Counted from the stretch's first letter, positions 35,004 through 44,083 are shown. The stretch is DNA of 60,553 bases from Candidatus Magnetominusculus xianensis (GCA_001541255.1 LNQR01000028.1:1-60553), one strand, 5' to 3'. Program-made: numbers and translations. Notes: generated by a model from the sequence alone, not told the origin.

Positions 35004-35885
35004 TTATTCAGACGGCATGGTGATGGTGAATGTGGAGATTGTCTGCACGGCACCGCTGGTTATCGATGTTGAGGACATGTTGAGCTGTGAGCCGCTTGTG
35101 GCTACAGACCCGTCTATTCTTTCCTCTGTTGTCGATAGTGCGCCGCTGTCGCCAGGGGCTGTGAGCCTGAACCATCCTGCCGTTGCTGTTGCCGCTGCCG
35201 TACCTGACCATGTCTCTGCCGCTGCCTTTGCAATTGTCCCAGAGGCAGCATCATCAAAACTCAAACCCGCTGATGTGCCATCCGAGTATATAGTACACAG
35301 CAGCGTACCCGAAGGAACGCTGTCTGGAGACGCAGGCTGTGAGCCGGAGAATATCTGAATAAAACCCTTATAAAATATCTCCTGAAGACTTGCCGCGGCG
35401 TCTGTGAGGCTTATCTGGTCAAACCAGCACTTGTCTGAGGCAACTGCCGTGTTCGTCTGAAACGATAGATAGAGCGCAGTCTGAGATGCCCCGGTCCTGA
35501 ACGTGTACTCCTTCTTTACCCATGATCCCGCCGTGTCGTTGTGGACTACGGAGATTACCTCTGTCCCGCCTGATGTTGAACCTACTGAAACCATGCCAGC
35601 AACACCGCTTGATGTGGGTTTCTGGTAGTAATAGGTGAGCTTGTAGAGACGGTTAGATTTCACAGTGACAGCCGGGCTATTTGTGAACTTGGCCGATGCA
35701 GAACCTGCGTTTACGCACTCGGCATAGCCCGTGCCCGAGACCGCGCCCGTTGATGCAACGCGCTGAGTTGTGCCGGTCAACTGTGTCCAGCCGCTGAAGT
35801 CTATGCCGAAGTCCCCGTTTGTTAAGAGATTTGTGTTGATTCCCAGAATCTTGTTTCTCAGGCCTGTCGAAAGTCTTAGTGCCAT
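35004..35885 (-). CDS. Phage tail fibre-like protein with carbohydrate-binding domain
   Basis: A 293-aa protein beginning MALRLSTGLRNKILG, a start seen in phage structural proteins. Residues 20-165 look like a CBM4/9-type beta-sandwich (LLTNGDFGIDFSGWTQ, KLTYYYQKP, WFDQISL). The second half is Ala/Thr/Ser-rich (FSGSQPASPDSVPSG). AGGAGG lies nine bases before the ATG. It probably decorates the virion or binds glycans. It is flanked by hairpins on both sides. Confidence 0.65.
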   Translation of the reverse strand: MALRLSTGLRNKILGINTNLLTNGDFGIDFSGWTQLTGTTQRVASTGAVSGTGYAECVNAGSASAKFTNSPAVTVKSNRLYKLTYYYQKPTSSGVAGMVSVGSTSGGTEVISVVHNDTAGSWVKKEYTFRTGASQTALYLSFQTNTAVASDKCWFDQISLTDAAASLQEIFYKGFIQIFSGSQPASPDSVPSGTLLCTIYSDGTSAGLSFDDAASGTIAKAAAETWSGTAAATATAGWFRLTAPGDSGALSTTEERIDGSVATSGSQLNMSSTSITSGAVQTISTFTITMPSE

Positions 35886-35902
35886 GTTGCTGCCTCCTTT
35901 TG

Positions 35903-35945
35903 GGGCTGGTTAGCCCTGTGTTTGTTATGAAGGGTCACTGACCCT
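35903..35945. other. Two hairpins in phage gene junction
   Basis: GGGCT/AGCCC (35903-35907 with 35912-35916) and AGGGT/ACCCT (35931-35935 with 35941-35945) lie between the 443-aa and 293-aa genes. Confidence 0.45.
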
Positions 35946-35976
35946 GCCTGTTATATAAATGTGTGGATATGCTTTT

Positions 35977-37308
35977 TTATGATGCAGTTATTGAGCAATT
36001 GGGCAGAGCTGGGGCGCCGCTGCCGTAAACTTTTTCCATATAACGGTTTTCCTTCTGAAGGGCTGAGTTTATGCCTTTTTTCATTACACTTATATAGAGG
36101 TTCATCCCGTCTCGGCGCTCTACAATGCCCGCCCCTATGAGACCGCATTCGTATGAATATATACCATCAGCCGCGTAGTTTATCTCTGAGCCGCCCTCTA
36201 ACGAGACGCTGCACATGCCTTGGCGCGATTCCCACAACAGCATACGTTTCACCGAGTTGATGCCGTTGTCTGAGCGGTGCACTATACCAGTAGTCTGCGA
36301 CTCAGAGACAGCGCCGCAGTTAGAGAGCAGATGTATGGTGAATTTGTCGGGTGTGGCGCCTCTCAGCATGTAGAGTTCGTCTTTTGTCCCTATGAATATG
36401 CCCTCATCTGCGGCGGCAAGCAGGGCTATCATACCGTTAAACGGTATCCAGTTTGTGGCCATGTTATACAGTTCAGGTGCGAATGGCTCAGAGTAATAGA
36501 GTACATCGTGGGCGGCTGTGTATATGCGCCCTCTATAGTAGGTCAGGAGGTGTCCACCTGGGGGCGGCTTTAACCCCTCTGTCAGTGCTATAAGTATAGG
36601 GGCGGGTTCGTCTTGCAGGACGACATCAGCGGTTTGGTTTGGAAGTCTCATTGCAAGGTATAGGGCCTCTCCATATACTGCCGTTATATAAAGGTTTATT
36701 CCTACTACATCGGGGTCGCATGAGGCTGTGACAGCGGCGGTTATTCCGCCTGTCATGGTCTCTATGTGTGAAAGATTTGATGTGCCGCTCTCCTGCCCGC
36801 CGCTTGGTGAGTATGCCCCGCCGCGGCGCACATAGCTCAGGGCTATGGCGTATCTTCCCGGGCGAAGGCTGCCAGTTGTGGCAGACAATATTGGCACAGG
36901 CGGCGGCATCATCCCCCATGTTCGTGCCACAGGGCGTTCGCCGCGTGTATCAACAGCCCCTGTTATGACTCCGTCTGAATAGTACACCGTGCCGTTGAGT
37001 GAAAGGTATGCCATGCGTCTGCCGCTTGTAAGCCCCTGTCTCAGTGAACGAACTCCATATGGGGCACCAGGCACATCTGGCCTTACCAGTTCCTTTAGCT
37101 GCCCATCCTCACAAAACAGGCACACCCGGCCGTCACTCCACAGCGAATGCGGAGTGCCTTCATATATCTTCTTGTAACCTGACCTGCGCCTTATCATCCC
37201 TGAGTCGTCGATATCTACATTTACTGCTGAACTCAGATATGAAAATCCCATACGCTCAGGCGGCAGTACATTTGAAACCCCCTTAAATTCCTTATAGGCG
37301 TTTCCCAC
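35977..37308 (-). CDS. Phage nozzle/DNA-stabilisation protein (P22 gp10- or T7 gp12-like)
   Basis: A 443-aa beta-propeller-like protein. It opens with KEFKGVSNVLPPERM, followed by NVDIDDSGMIRRRSGYKKIY, a start typical of podovirus tail nozzle or packaged-DNA stabilisation proteins. Further short repeats (YRGRIYTAAHDVLYYSEP, GTKDELYMLRG) read as propeller blades. The GTG start overlaps the TAG stop of the adaptor gene (TAGTG), so translation is coupled, and GGGGGTGA acts as ribosome-binding site. Its order after the adaptor gene matches P22-like phages. Confidence 0.65.
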   Translation of the reverse strand: MGNAYKEFKGVSNVLPPERMGFSYLSSAVNVDIDDSGMIRRRSGYKKIYEGTPHSLWSDGRVCLFCEDGQLKELVRPDVPGAPYGVRSLRQGLTSGRRMAYLSLNGTVYYSDGVITGAVDTRGERPVARTWGMMPPPVPILSATTGSLRPGRYAIALSYVRRGGAYSPSGGQESGTSNLSHIETMTGGITAAVTASCDPDVVGINLYITAVYGEALYLAMRLPNQTADVVLQDEPAPILIALTEGLKPPPGGHLLTYYRGRIYTAAHDVLYYSEPFAPELYNMATNWIPFNGMIALLAAADEGIFIGTKDELYMLRGATPDKFTIHLLSNCGAVSESQTTGIVHRSDNGINSVKRMLLWESRQGMCSVSLEGGSEINYAADGIYSYECGLIGAGIVERRDGMNLYISVMKKGINSALQKENRYMEKVYGSGAPALPNCSITAS

Positions 37309-37973
37309 TATATCACCCCCATCAGGTCATTGATGGAGTAGGAGGCGCTGCCGTTTACCAGAGCCTCTCTTTTTATCTCATCGATGCCTTTTTGCCATAA
37401 CTCACGGTAAGTCTTTGCTGATTCTGTGTTTAGCGTCTCTGAGCCGGACTTCTCGTAGGCCAGGGCCAGGATGCCGTTAATCAGGGTGCGGCTGTAGCGG
37501 CGGGGTATCTCTGGTTCTGCCCCTGGAGTCGAGGTTGACATTTCACTAAGAGGGAGGCGATAGACGGTAAGATTAATCGTATCGCTTGCAGCCGGAACAG
37601 GATGGAGTGTGATATGAGCGCTTTGTACGTCAAGCAGATAATACGCCGGAGTCCCCTCGAAGTTTTGCCACAATCCATACCATCTGAACAGTGAGTCCTG
37701 TGTAGTCTTAAAAAGTGGAGCTCCGGTACTCTGAAGTGCTGCGCGTTTGATTGCTATAATGCGGCTGTCCAGTGCATAACTTGCCAACCCCTTGGTCAAA
37801 GTTACCGTACATATCTGCGGAGTAGTTGAATCGGTTATGCAAAGCGTCTCTGCGCACATGACATTGAGCCTGTCGTTGAGGCAGACAACCAATTCCTCGT
37901 CCGGCCATAGGTATGGCGTGGCGGTGTCATCAAGCATACTTCTTGTTGCTGCAACTATTTCGGTTAGTGTCAT
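37308..37973 (-). CDS. Phage head-to-tail adaptor protein
   Basis: A 221-aa protein of the podovirus/siphovirus adaptor type. It starts MTLTEIVAATRSMLDD, then WPDEELVVCLNDRLNVMCAETLCITD, and continues with a beta-rich centre and a C-terminal helical end (TYRELWQKGIDEIKREAL). This architecture is common in SU10/P22 gp4-like adaptors. Its neighbours are a 137-aa head protein and the nozzle protein. It would close the head after DNA packaging. Confidence 0.7.
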   Translation of the reverse strand: MTLTEIVAATRSMLDDTATPYLWPDEELVVCLNDRLNVMCAETLCITDSTTPQICTVTLTKGLASYALDSRIIAIKRAALQSTGAPLFKTTQDSLFRWYGLWQNFEGTPAYYLLDVQSAHITLHPVPAASDTINLTVYRLPLSEMSTSTPGAEPEIPRRYSRTLINGILALAYEKSGSETLNTESAKTYRELWQKGIDEIKREALVNGSASYSINDLMGVI

Positions 37974-37996
37974 AGGCGTTTCTCCATTTAGGGGGG

Positions 37997-38023
37997 GGCC
38001 GGTCTCCCGATAGGAGACCGGCC
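37997..38023. other. Strong 11-bp hairpin between phage genes
   Basis: Perfect 11-bp stem (37997-38007 with 38013-38023) and 5-base loop just before the adaptor gene's leader. It has no T-run on the minus strand, so it fits mRNA processing or stabilisation better than termination. Confidence 0.65.
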
Positions 38024-38035
38024 AGCCCGTGGGTT

Positions 38036-38449
38036 TTAGTTGAGGTCCTGGCAGACCACCATGATATCCACTACGGCATTGGAGAGGTTGTGAGCGGGGA
38101 TGAGTAATATGTCGGTCTCCGATGTATAGATACGTCCGTTGGCATATGCGTCAGTTATGGTGTTATGTGTGATTGTCCCTGCCGCTGCGTTCAGATTCGC
38201 AGAGGCAATTAAACCATCTGCATCACCGGAGTCGCCTATGGTGCATGTTGCGGTTGAACCCTCAGGGGTTATCAGCTTTACATATACCTGCTTGACGTGG
38301 GTATTAGCCTTTACAGTTGCAGTGTGTACTACGTCAGAGGCGCTGACATTGTTCTGTGAGAAATCTATCCTGTTTTTGATGCGGTACAGTTTGTTCAGAC
38401 CGTCAAATGGAATGGCGGACTGTCCGCCGGTTAAATTTACTACTGCCAT
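38036..38449 (-). CDS. Small phage head protein, probable decoration or completion protein
   Basis: A 137-aa beta-rich protein lying directly after the capsid gene. No family is recognised by motif; it reads as a beta-sandwich (VYVKLITPEGSTATCTIGDSG, GRIYTSETDILLIPAHN). Its position between capsid and adaptor suggests a head decoration or completion role. GGGAGG precedes the ATG by seven bases. Confidence 0.55.
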   Translation of the reverse strand: MAVVNLTGGQSAIPFDGLNKLYRIKNRIDFSQNNVSASDVVHTATVKANTHVKQVYVKLITPEGSTATCTIGDSGDADGLIASANLNAAAGTITHNTITDAYANGRIYTSETDILLIPAHNLSNAVVDIMVVCQDLN

Positions 38450-38476
38450 GTGTTATACCTCCCTGAGTTTGTTGAG

Positions 38477-38523
38477 GGGGCCGACGGCCCCATTCTTAAG
38501 GGAGGGCATGATATACCCTCCCT
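38477..38523. other. Two hairpins after the capsid gene
   Basis: GGGGCC/GGCCCC (38477-38482 with 38486-38491) and AGGGAGGG/CCCTCCCT (38499-38506 with 38516-38523) lie between the capsid gene and the 137-aa gene. Confidence 0.6.
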
Positions 38524-38540
38524 GTATCTCGTGTATCAGA

Positions 38541-39473
38541 CTATCTCTTAGCGTAAAGCACGCCAAGCGCCTCGGGCTTTATCACCTTATAACCGTAGAC
38601 CAGAAGTCCCCTTACCAGGTCTCCGAAAGTGCTCTCAGAGCGCAGCGTCTCGGTCTTTAATATCTGAGAGGCGAACGTCAGGGCAGAGTTATGACCAAAC
38701 ATCACGTTGTAGGCCAGGCTGCCGCTGTCGGTGACGTTGGAGATGTAGTTGCTGCTGTAGACGGTGAAACGGTCTATCATACCAATCATGCCGTTTCTTA
38801 TCGATGACTCTTCATCTCCGGTTCTGGCAACGTTGCTGAGGTCGGATTTCTTTATCATTGCCGCAATCCACGCCGGTATGACGAGCCATCTGTCGGTCTC
38901 AGGCACGTTGCGTTCGTCGAGAATCGTAGCGCAGTCGATGATGTAATCCAGCACGTTGCTCTTTGTTATCTGCACGGGGGTGCCGCTGCCGCCCAGGTCG
39001 ATGTTCATGGAGATTGCCCCTGCCGCAGTGCCTTTGTTTGCAGCGTCGGCGCTTGCCGGTATTGACGAAAGTATGTCCGAGTCCACGACGAGCTTTAACT
39101 GAATAGATGCGTCATTACTCCACAGCTCAAGCAAGTCTAAATCGGACTGCCACTTGTCAACATCGTCACAGGCAAAGGCAAAGTACTTTCCCTTGTCAAT
39201 AACCAGGTCAAGGGCCGGGCCGGTTTCTGGCCTCTCGTACTCGATCTTTTGCCCCTTTACATAATCCCTTATGGTTATATCCGGTACTGCGCGGATATAG
39301 ATAAGGTCACCCTGTTCCTGTATCTCGCCCTCATAGTCTATATTTGCTATGCATGGAATGACGCTTGTTCTGTAGAACTTCTTGATGAGCTTGCCAGACC
39401 ACAGTCCCCGATCGAACTTCATTGTCCCTGTGCTGCTGTAATCTGGGTGTCCTGCTGTGCGTGGAAATGCCAT
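38541..39473 (-). CDS. Phage major capsid protein (P22/HK97-fold type)
   Basis: A 310-aa protein matching capsid proteins of podovirus-like phages. It has YSSTGTMKFDRGLWSGKLIKK-like and FYRTSVIPCIAN near the N-terminus, then GDLIYIRAVPDITIRDYVKGQ and a long beta-rich core (RNVPETDRWLVIPAWIAAMI, NVMFGHNSALTFASQ). It follows an acidic scaffold-like gene, the usual scaffold-capsid order. The ribosome-binding leader GGAGGACAAAAC-ATG is nearly the same as that of the scaffold gene, fitting high and equal expression. Confidence 0.75.
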   Translation of the reverse strand: MAFPRTAGHPDYSSTGTMKFDRGLWSGKLIKKFYRTSVIPCIANIDYEGEIQEQGDLIYIRAVPDITIRDYVKGQKIEYERPETGPALDLVIDKGKYFAFACDDVDKWQSDLDLLELWSNDASIQLKLVVDSDILSSIPASADAANKGTAAGAISMNIDLGGSGTPVQITKSNVLDYIIDCATILDERNVPETDRWLVIPAWIAAMIKKSDLSNVARTGDEESSIRNGMIGMIDRFTVYSSNYISNVTDSGSLAYNVMFGHNSALTFASQILKTETLRSESTFGDLVRGLLVYGYKVIKPEALGVLYAKR

Positions 39474-39492
39474 GTTTTGTCCTCCTGTTTTC

Positions 39493-39542
39493 GGGGGATT
39501 ATGCCCCCATTGAATGTGTTGATTCCGGCGTCGAAAACGCCG
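39493..39542. other. Two hairpins before the capsid gene
   Basis: GGGGG/CCCCC (39493-39497 with 39504-39508) and CGGCGT/ACGCCG (39526-39531 with 39537-39542) lie between the scaffold and capsid genes. Confidence 0.55.
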
Positions 39543-39563
39543 TTTACAAATACGCTGTGTTTC

Positions 39564-40226
39564 CTAAGCGGTTACCCTGCCTTCTTTGACTGCACGAAAG
39601 ATGCGGGACTCAAGTGCATCTGCCTCTTTTTCTCTGCCTTTGTAGCGGCCTCTGACTACATCCTTGTAGAAGTTGTGAATTTCAGAGGCAGTAAATGTAT
39701 CATCGCTGCCAGTGGGTCTGGCTGCATTACTGACGGTACGCGGTGGTACGGCGTAACGGTCTATGTTTTGCACCTGGGGCGGTGTGAGCTTCGCAGTGGG
39801 AGTAACCTGTACGCTGGGTACGCCGACTGTTTGGCCCGGTTCGGCCTGTGTCTCAGTGGATGCCTGAGTATCACCGGTCTTGTCATTGACATCATCCTCT
39901 TCATTGACGATAATCTCGGGGACGATGACTTCAGGACTTTTGTTGTTGTCTGTGGTGTTGTCGGTCTCGAGTTCGCTTAAGACAATGCTCAACATCTTTT
40001 TTACCGCGTTGTATGTGTTGGGGTTTTCATCGCGGAAAGCGGCAAGCTCCTCGTCCTCATCGATAGACTTACAGATGCTGCAAACGTACTTCGGGTGCGT
40101 GTTTTCTTCCTGTGGGTCTGCCAGTGTATCGCTATCCTGATGTACAAGGGTAGTCTGACTTGGCAGACTTGAATCAGCGGCAGGTAAGTCTGTCTCTGGT
40201 GCTTCCAGCTTTACGTTTGTTTCCAT
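39564..40226 (-). CDS. Probable phage scaffold protein
   Basis: A 220-aa acidic, low-complexity protein rich in Glu, Asp, Pro and Thr. An unusual CSICKSIDEDEELAAF segment with two cysteines is followed by a helical part (NAVKKMLSIVLSELETD) and a basic C-terminus (RGRYKGREKEADALESRIFRAVKEG). Acidic, helical character with a basic end, placed directly before the capsid gene, is typical of scaffold proteins. Assignment rests on position and composition, not on a recognised domain. Confidence 0.55.
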   Translation of the reverse strand: METNVKLEAPETDLPAADSSLPSQTTLVHQDSDTLADPQEENTHPKYVCSICKSIDEDEELAAFRDENPNTYNAVKKMLSIVLSELETDNTTDNNKSPEVIVPEIIVNEEDDVNDKTGDTQASTETQAEPGQTVGVPSVQVTPTAKLTPPQVQNIDRYAVPPRTVSNAARPTGSDDTFTASEIHNFYKDVVRGRYKGREKEADALESRIFRAVKEGRVTA

Positions 40227-40251
40227 ATTTGTCCTCCTTATGTTTTATTGA

Positions 40252-40266
40252 GGGGGCACTGCCCCC
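40252..40266. other. Hairpin before the scaffold gene
   Basis: GGGGGC/GCCCCC with a 3-base loop (40252-40257 with 40261-40266), just after the stop of the scaffold gene's upstream neighbour. Confidence 0.55.
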
Positions 40267-40275
40267 CCTGGGTTT

Positions 40276-40566
40276 TTATTCGCCGACCGATTGAAGTGCG
40301 GCGACCTTGGCAAGCTTCCTGAGTATCTCCTTTACGTCTTCCATATTCTTAACCGCGTCTATTTGCTGGCTGATTGTGGCGTAGTCAGTGATTTCCGCCT
40401 TTATATCCTGCTTGCGCTGGTGTTTTTGCATGACGACTGCCTGCTGGTCTGCGCTTATTACACGCTTAGGCTCTGCATACGCAAGCGTCAGACCCAATAT
40501 CAGGCAAACCATTATCAGCGTTGAAACTATCATTACCGTTATCCATGTATCCTCTTTTACCATCAT
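40276..40566 (-). CDS. Single-span membrane protein of the phage block (spanin-like?)
   Basis: A 96-aa protein with one N-terminal membrane helix (about 8-27) and a coiled-coil-like, Lys/Gln/Glu-rich tail (KHQRKQDIKAEITDYATISQQIDAVKNMEDVKEILRKLAKV). ATG 40566 is chosen because AAGGAGG lies just before it; the longer frame would overlap the fibre gene. This layout is that of an inner-membrane spanin or similar accessory lysis protein, but no outer-membrane partner is seen. Confidence 0.5.
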   Translation of the reverse strand: MMVKEDTWITVMIVSTLIMVCLILGLTLAYAEPKRVISADQQAVVMQKHQRKQDIKAEITDYATISQQIDAVKNMEDVKEILRKLAKVAALQSVGE

Positions 40567-40576
40567 CTTCACCTCC

Positions 40577-43500
40577 TTATTGCACCAATAATGCGGCTGC
40601 GCGAACAGCAGTGCCCTTATTGGTGACATTGTCGTTGTTGAACGTCATAAGTCTCCACCTCATCTGATTGTTGCTGCCTTCAAGAGTTGCATCACCGCTC
40701 AGCAGATTCCACGCCGGTGTGCTTGAAGTCCCCGCCTGTATAACGTCGTCCTTTGCAAGTGTTACCTGTGTCCATGATGTCCCGTTGTCTGATGACACAT
40801 ATGCCTTCAGGTCAGTATTAAGAGTTATTCCCTGCGTGGTATTGTCCTGCTGTACAAATATCAGCCTGGCCTTTGTTGGATTGAACGGGGCTGTATACGG
40901 CACTGATGTTAATAGCATGTTGCGGTATGTTGCTAATACATCCCCTGCTAATAAGTGCATTTCACCAAGCTGCGCATAACCACCTTGCCCGGCTGTAACA
41001 TCGAACTTCCAAAATTGATATGTCGCAAGACCTCCCGAAAACATATATGTATTGGTTTTTCCATATGTAAGTGTTATACCACTCTGACTATCAAGCAAAG
41101 TCCATGACGAGTTATCATTTGAACCATAAAAACCCCATGCAGTGGGGGCATAATTATGATTAAACAAAATATTGTACCCCTGAAGAACTATCGGAGCACT
41201 AAACTCGAACTCAATAGTCGGCAAACCTGCGGCACTCCAAACACCACCTAATACTGTAGAGTTGTCGCAAAGATTTGTTACTATCCAGTCGCCCCCCTGA
41301 CTAGGCCCGTATATTCTCGGATACCCTGGATAATCAGGCGCGGAGCATAAATTAGTTCCGGCTACACCACCGCTTGCAGGGACACTAACATACGTATGGT
41401 CAGACACAAGGTATGTAACATTATCACTCCATGCCACTGTCCGGTTATCTATCCCAGCTTGATTTTCAAATTTGTCAAATACACCATCCACCATATTGAA
41501 AACACTGAGTGCTGCATGGATTGCCAACTTAAAGAACGCCAGAATAATATTGTCAATTACCCAGTTTGCTACCTGTGCCTGACCGCTCTGGTTAGTTGTC
41601 AATGTAAAATTGTCTATGCCGCCAATGCTTCCACCGCCGCCACCGGTTGCCGTTATAACACCGGTGGTATTGTCATAACTTATACCAGTACCAGCCGATA
41701 ACGCCGTCCGTGCCGCTGAGTTCGTAAACCATAGGTTTGTCCCCTGCGTTATATTGTCTGTATAAAGAGTGAACCAGTTTTTAGTTCCGTTGTACCAGTC
41801 GCCGCTTGTTCCGGTGGCAACAGTCGCTTCTTTTGAGTTGAGCGCAGTTTGTAAGTCGCTTTGAGCAGACAGCGTGCCGGTTATGCCGCCCCATGTTCCC
41901 CCGCCGCCTCCCCCGCTTGCCGCGATGGTTATCGAGTTGTTATCGTTTGTGATTGTTATGTTTGAACCAGCGGTTAAGGTGTTTAACCCGAACGTCCCGT
42001 TGTCATTGCCGATTAATAGCTGCCCTTTAACCGGCGTACTTGTGACACCGGCAATTGAGATCGCGCCGGTTGTGCTGTTATATGACAGGGGCGCAACTGC
42101 CGAGACCGCTGCTCTTGCCAGGCTGTCCGAATAGAATTTGTTCATAACGCCCTCGGTGATGTTGTCGGTATTGCCTGCGGCAACACTGCCTCCCGAGGCA
42201 GTCAGGACACCTGTTAAGCTGCCAATCTTCAGCCCCCCTGAGATTGTTGTATTGCCGGTTAGCCTGTCTATTTGATATGTCTTAACCCCATTGTTTTCGG
42301 TGAGATACAGACCATTTGGGTCAACCCTGAAGTAATAACCAGGCAATTCAGAGTTTGTTGCCTTAAGGGAATACAACCCGAACCGGTCGTTTTTCACTCG
42401 GGCATATGACAAATCACTGGATGTCATAGTGTCGCCCTGCAAATTAGGGCCATAGACGATAATGCCCTGAGATGATACATTTGTAGCGTCGCCATCACCC
42501 TGAGATGCCCCAAGCCGCAAAACTGAATTTGGCATGTAGTTCCATATCTGATAGCGTGAGAATGCGTCCATCGTTCCGATTTTTACGATGTTATTAATGC
42601 TTAAAACATTGCTTACTGTCAGGTTGTCATAGGTAGGTGCTTGTGGACTGACATACGAGATTATCCCTGTAGTATTGTCATATGTAATACTGCCTGCACC
42701 GGACAGTGCTGCACGTGCCGCCGAGTTGGTAAAGTATAGGTTGCCGGTACCCTGAGACAGGTTATCAGTAGTCATGCCGGAGAATGCCGTGTTGAAGCGC
42801 GACTGGCTCCAGTAGAGCTTACCTCCCTCTGTAACGTTGTCTGAGTAAAGAAAAAAATAATTGCCCGTGCCGTCAAGCCACTTGTTTGTGGTAGTGCCAG
42901 TTAGAGATATAGCCCCTGTGCCGGAGTTGTAGTCTATCAACCCGAGACCTGTCAGGGCAGCCCTTGCCCTTGCATTTGTGTAGTACAGGTTGGTTGTCCC
43001 TTCAGTTGCGTTGTCCGAATAAAAGGTAAACCAGTTCTTAGTGCCGTTGTACCACCTGGTATTTGTTCCGGCTGCAACCGTTGGCTCTTTTGTGTTTAGT
43101 GTAGTTTGTAAGTCGCCTTGTGCAGACAGCGTGCCTGTTATGTTTCCCCATAGGGGGGAGCTGCCCGTGCTTGCAGCTATAGTTACGGAACCGTTATCAT
43201 TTGTGATAGTAACGTTTGAGCCAGCGTTAAGCGTATTCAGCCTGAATGTCCCGTTGTCATTGCCGATGAACATCTGGCCTTTTACTGGTGTAGTTGCCAG
43301 GCCAGTGCCGCCGGATGTTATAGGCACTGTAGTCAGGGAAAACACACCTGTTGATGTGTTATATGAAAGAGGAAGTGATGCAGACAGCGCTGCCCTTGCC
43401 CTTGCGTCCATGTAATACTTATTAAATGTCCCTTCAGTTATGTTGTCAGTTGTGATACTGCTGAGGTCGCCGTTATAACTCGTACCACCACCACCAACGT

Positions 43501-43600
43501 TAATTGTCCGGCTGAAGCCAGACCAGCCATAACACGGCACACCATGTATTAAAAGCAAGGCGGTAATCAGTGAGACAGCTATACCCCTTGTCATATTCAT
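40577..43600 (-). CDS. Exported tail-fibre-like protein with repeats and discoidin-like domain
   Basis: A 1007-aa protein. It begins with a clear Sec signal peptide (MNMTRGIAVSLITALLLIHGVPCYG), which is unusual for a phage fibre. The body contains many copies of the fibre repeat DNxTEGxxNxYxxxARARAAL, and two roughly 150-residue units that share the segments PVKGQMFIGNDNGTFRLNTL and TGTLSAQGDLQT. A discoidin (F5/8)-like domain follows (about 770-900, SAPIVLQGYNILFNHNY, YGSNDNSSWTLLDSQSG). I moved the start from 43618 to ATG 43600 because GGGGGTGAAATA precedes it and the signal peptide then begins at once. The ATG overlaps the stop of the preceding gene. Confidence 0.65.
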   Translation of the reverse strand: MNMTRGIAVSLITALLLIHGVPCYGWSGFSRTINVGGGGTSYNGDLSSITTDNITEGTFNKYYMDARARAALSASLPLSYNTSTGVFSLTTVPITSGGTGLATTPVKGQMFIGNDNGTFRLNTLNAGSNVTITNDNGSVTIAASTGSSPLWGNITGTLSAQGDLQTTLNTKEPTVAAGTNTRWYNGTKNWFTFYSDNATEGTTNLYYTNARARAALTGLGLIDYNSGTGAISLTGTTTNKWLDGTGNYFFLYSDNVTEGGKLYWSQSRFNTAFSGMTTDNLSQGTGNLYFTNSAARAALSGAGSITYDNTTGIISYVSPQAPTYDNLTVSNVLSINNIVKIGTMDAFSRYQIWNYMPNSVLRLGASQGDGDATNVSSQGIIVYGPNLQGDTMTSSDLSYARVKNDRFGLYSLKATNSELPGYYFRVDPNGLYLTENNGVKTYQIDRLTGNTTISGGLKIGSLTGVLTASGGSVAAGNTDNITEGVMNKFYSDSLARAAVSAVAPLSYNSTTGAISIAGVTSTPVKGQLLIGNDNGTFGLNTLTAGSNITITNDNNSITIAASGGGGGGTWGGITGTLSAQSDLQTALNSKEATVATGTSGDWYNGTKNWFTLYTDNITQGTNLWFTNSAARTALSAGTGISYDNTTGVITATGGGGGSIGGIDNFTLTTNQSGQAQVANWVIDNIILAFFKLAIHAALSVFNMVDGVFDKFENQAGIDNRTVAWSDNVTYLVSDHTYVSVPASGGVAGTNLCSAPDYPGYPRIYGPSQGGDWIVTNLCDNSTVLGGVWSAAGLPTIEFEFSAPIVLQGYNILFNHNYAPTAWGFYGSNDNSSWTLLDSQSGITLTYGKTNTYMFSGGLATYQFWKFDVTAGQGGYAQLGEMHLLAGDVLATYRNMLLTSVPYTAPFNPTKARLIFVQQDNTTQGITLNTDLKAYVSSDNGTSWTQVTLAKDDVIQAGTSSTPAWNLLSGDATLEGSNNQMRWRLMTFNNDNVTNKGTAVRAAALLVQ

Positions 43601-44025
43601 TATTTCACCCCCGTGCATCTGACAGTCACATATGGATTTGTCCCGCCCGTAAGCGTAACCAGACTGGCGCGTATCCTCTGAACCGGTGTGTCAACAATTG
43701 AAAATGACGCAAATCCGGCAGCAAGCTCAGAAGGAGACAAGTGGTATAGTGCAATTGCCGTTGGGCTAAACTTGTTCAACCTCGAAGGGTTGCATTGTGC
43801 CGGAGTACATTGATTTCCATTGATGACCACGCTTACGGCGGTTGTCGTGTTTTGGGATACATCTACATCGCATGACCATGTCCTGAACTCAGCGTACGAT
43901 ACATCTTGTACTTCCCCATCGCCTGTTTTGTTGTCATTGTATAAGACGTACATGTCGGCATTGGCAGCCTGTAAACATATCAGCATAGAAACTGTACTTA
44001 GCAGTGTCAGTAGTAACTTTTTCAT
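43600..44025 (-). CDS. Small exported protein of the phage block
   Basis: A 141-aa protein with a signal peptide (MKKLLLTLLSTVSMLICLQAANA, cleavage after ANA) and a mature beta-rich domain with paired cysteines (CDVDVSQ, CTPAQCNPSR, CTGVK). The family is unknown. It sits between a lysis gene and the fibre gene, and its stop overlaps the next start. Export signals on two neighbouring structural-type genes suggest that they act outside the cell rather than in the virion. Confidence 0.55.
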   Translation of the reverse strand: MKKLLLTLLSTVSMLICLQAANADMYVLYNDNKTGDGEVQDVSYAEFRTWSCDVDVSQNTTTAVSVVINGNQCTPAQCNPSRLNKFSPTAIALYHLSPSELAAGFASFSIVDTPVQRIRASLVTLTGGTNPYVTVRCTGVK

Positions 44026-44065
44026 TGTCCTGGCCTCCCTGGATTTTAAGATTCAGTTATATGTG

Positions 44066-44081
44066 CGGGCTGATATGCCCG
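44066..44081. other. Hairpin after the holin-like gene
   Basis: CGGGC/GCCCG (44066-44070 with 44077-44081) lies between the 89-aa and 141-aa genes, of the same type as others in this block. Confidence 0.45.
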
Positions 44082-44083
44082 TT

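Noticed and set aside
34968..44081. Intrinsic terminators between phage genes
   Set aside because: The stems are strong but no T-run follows on the minus strand, and genes are closely spaced in one direction.
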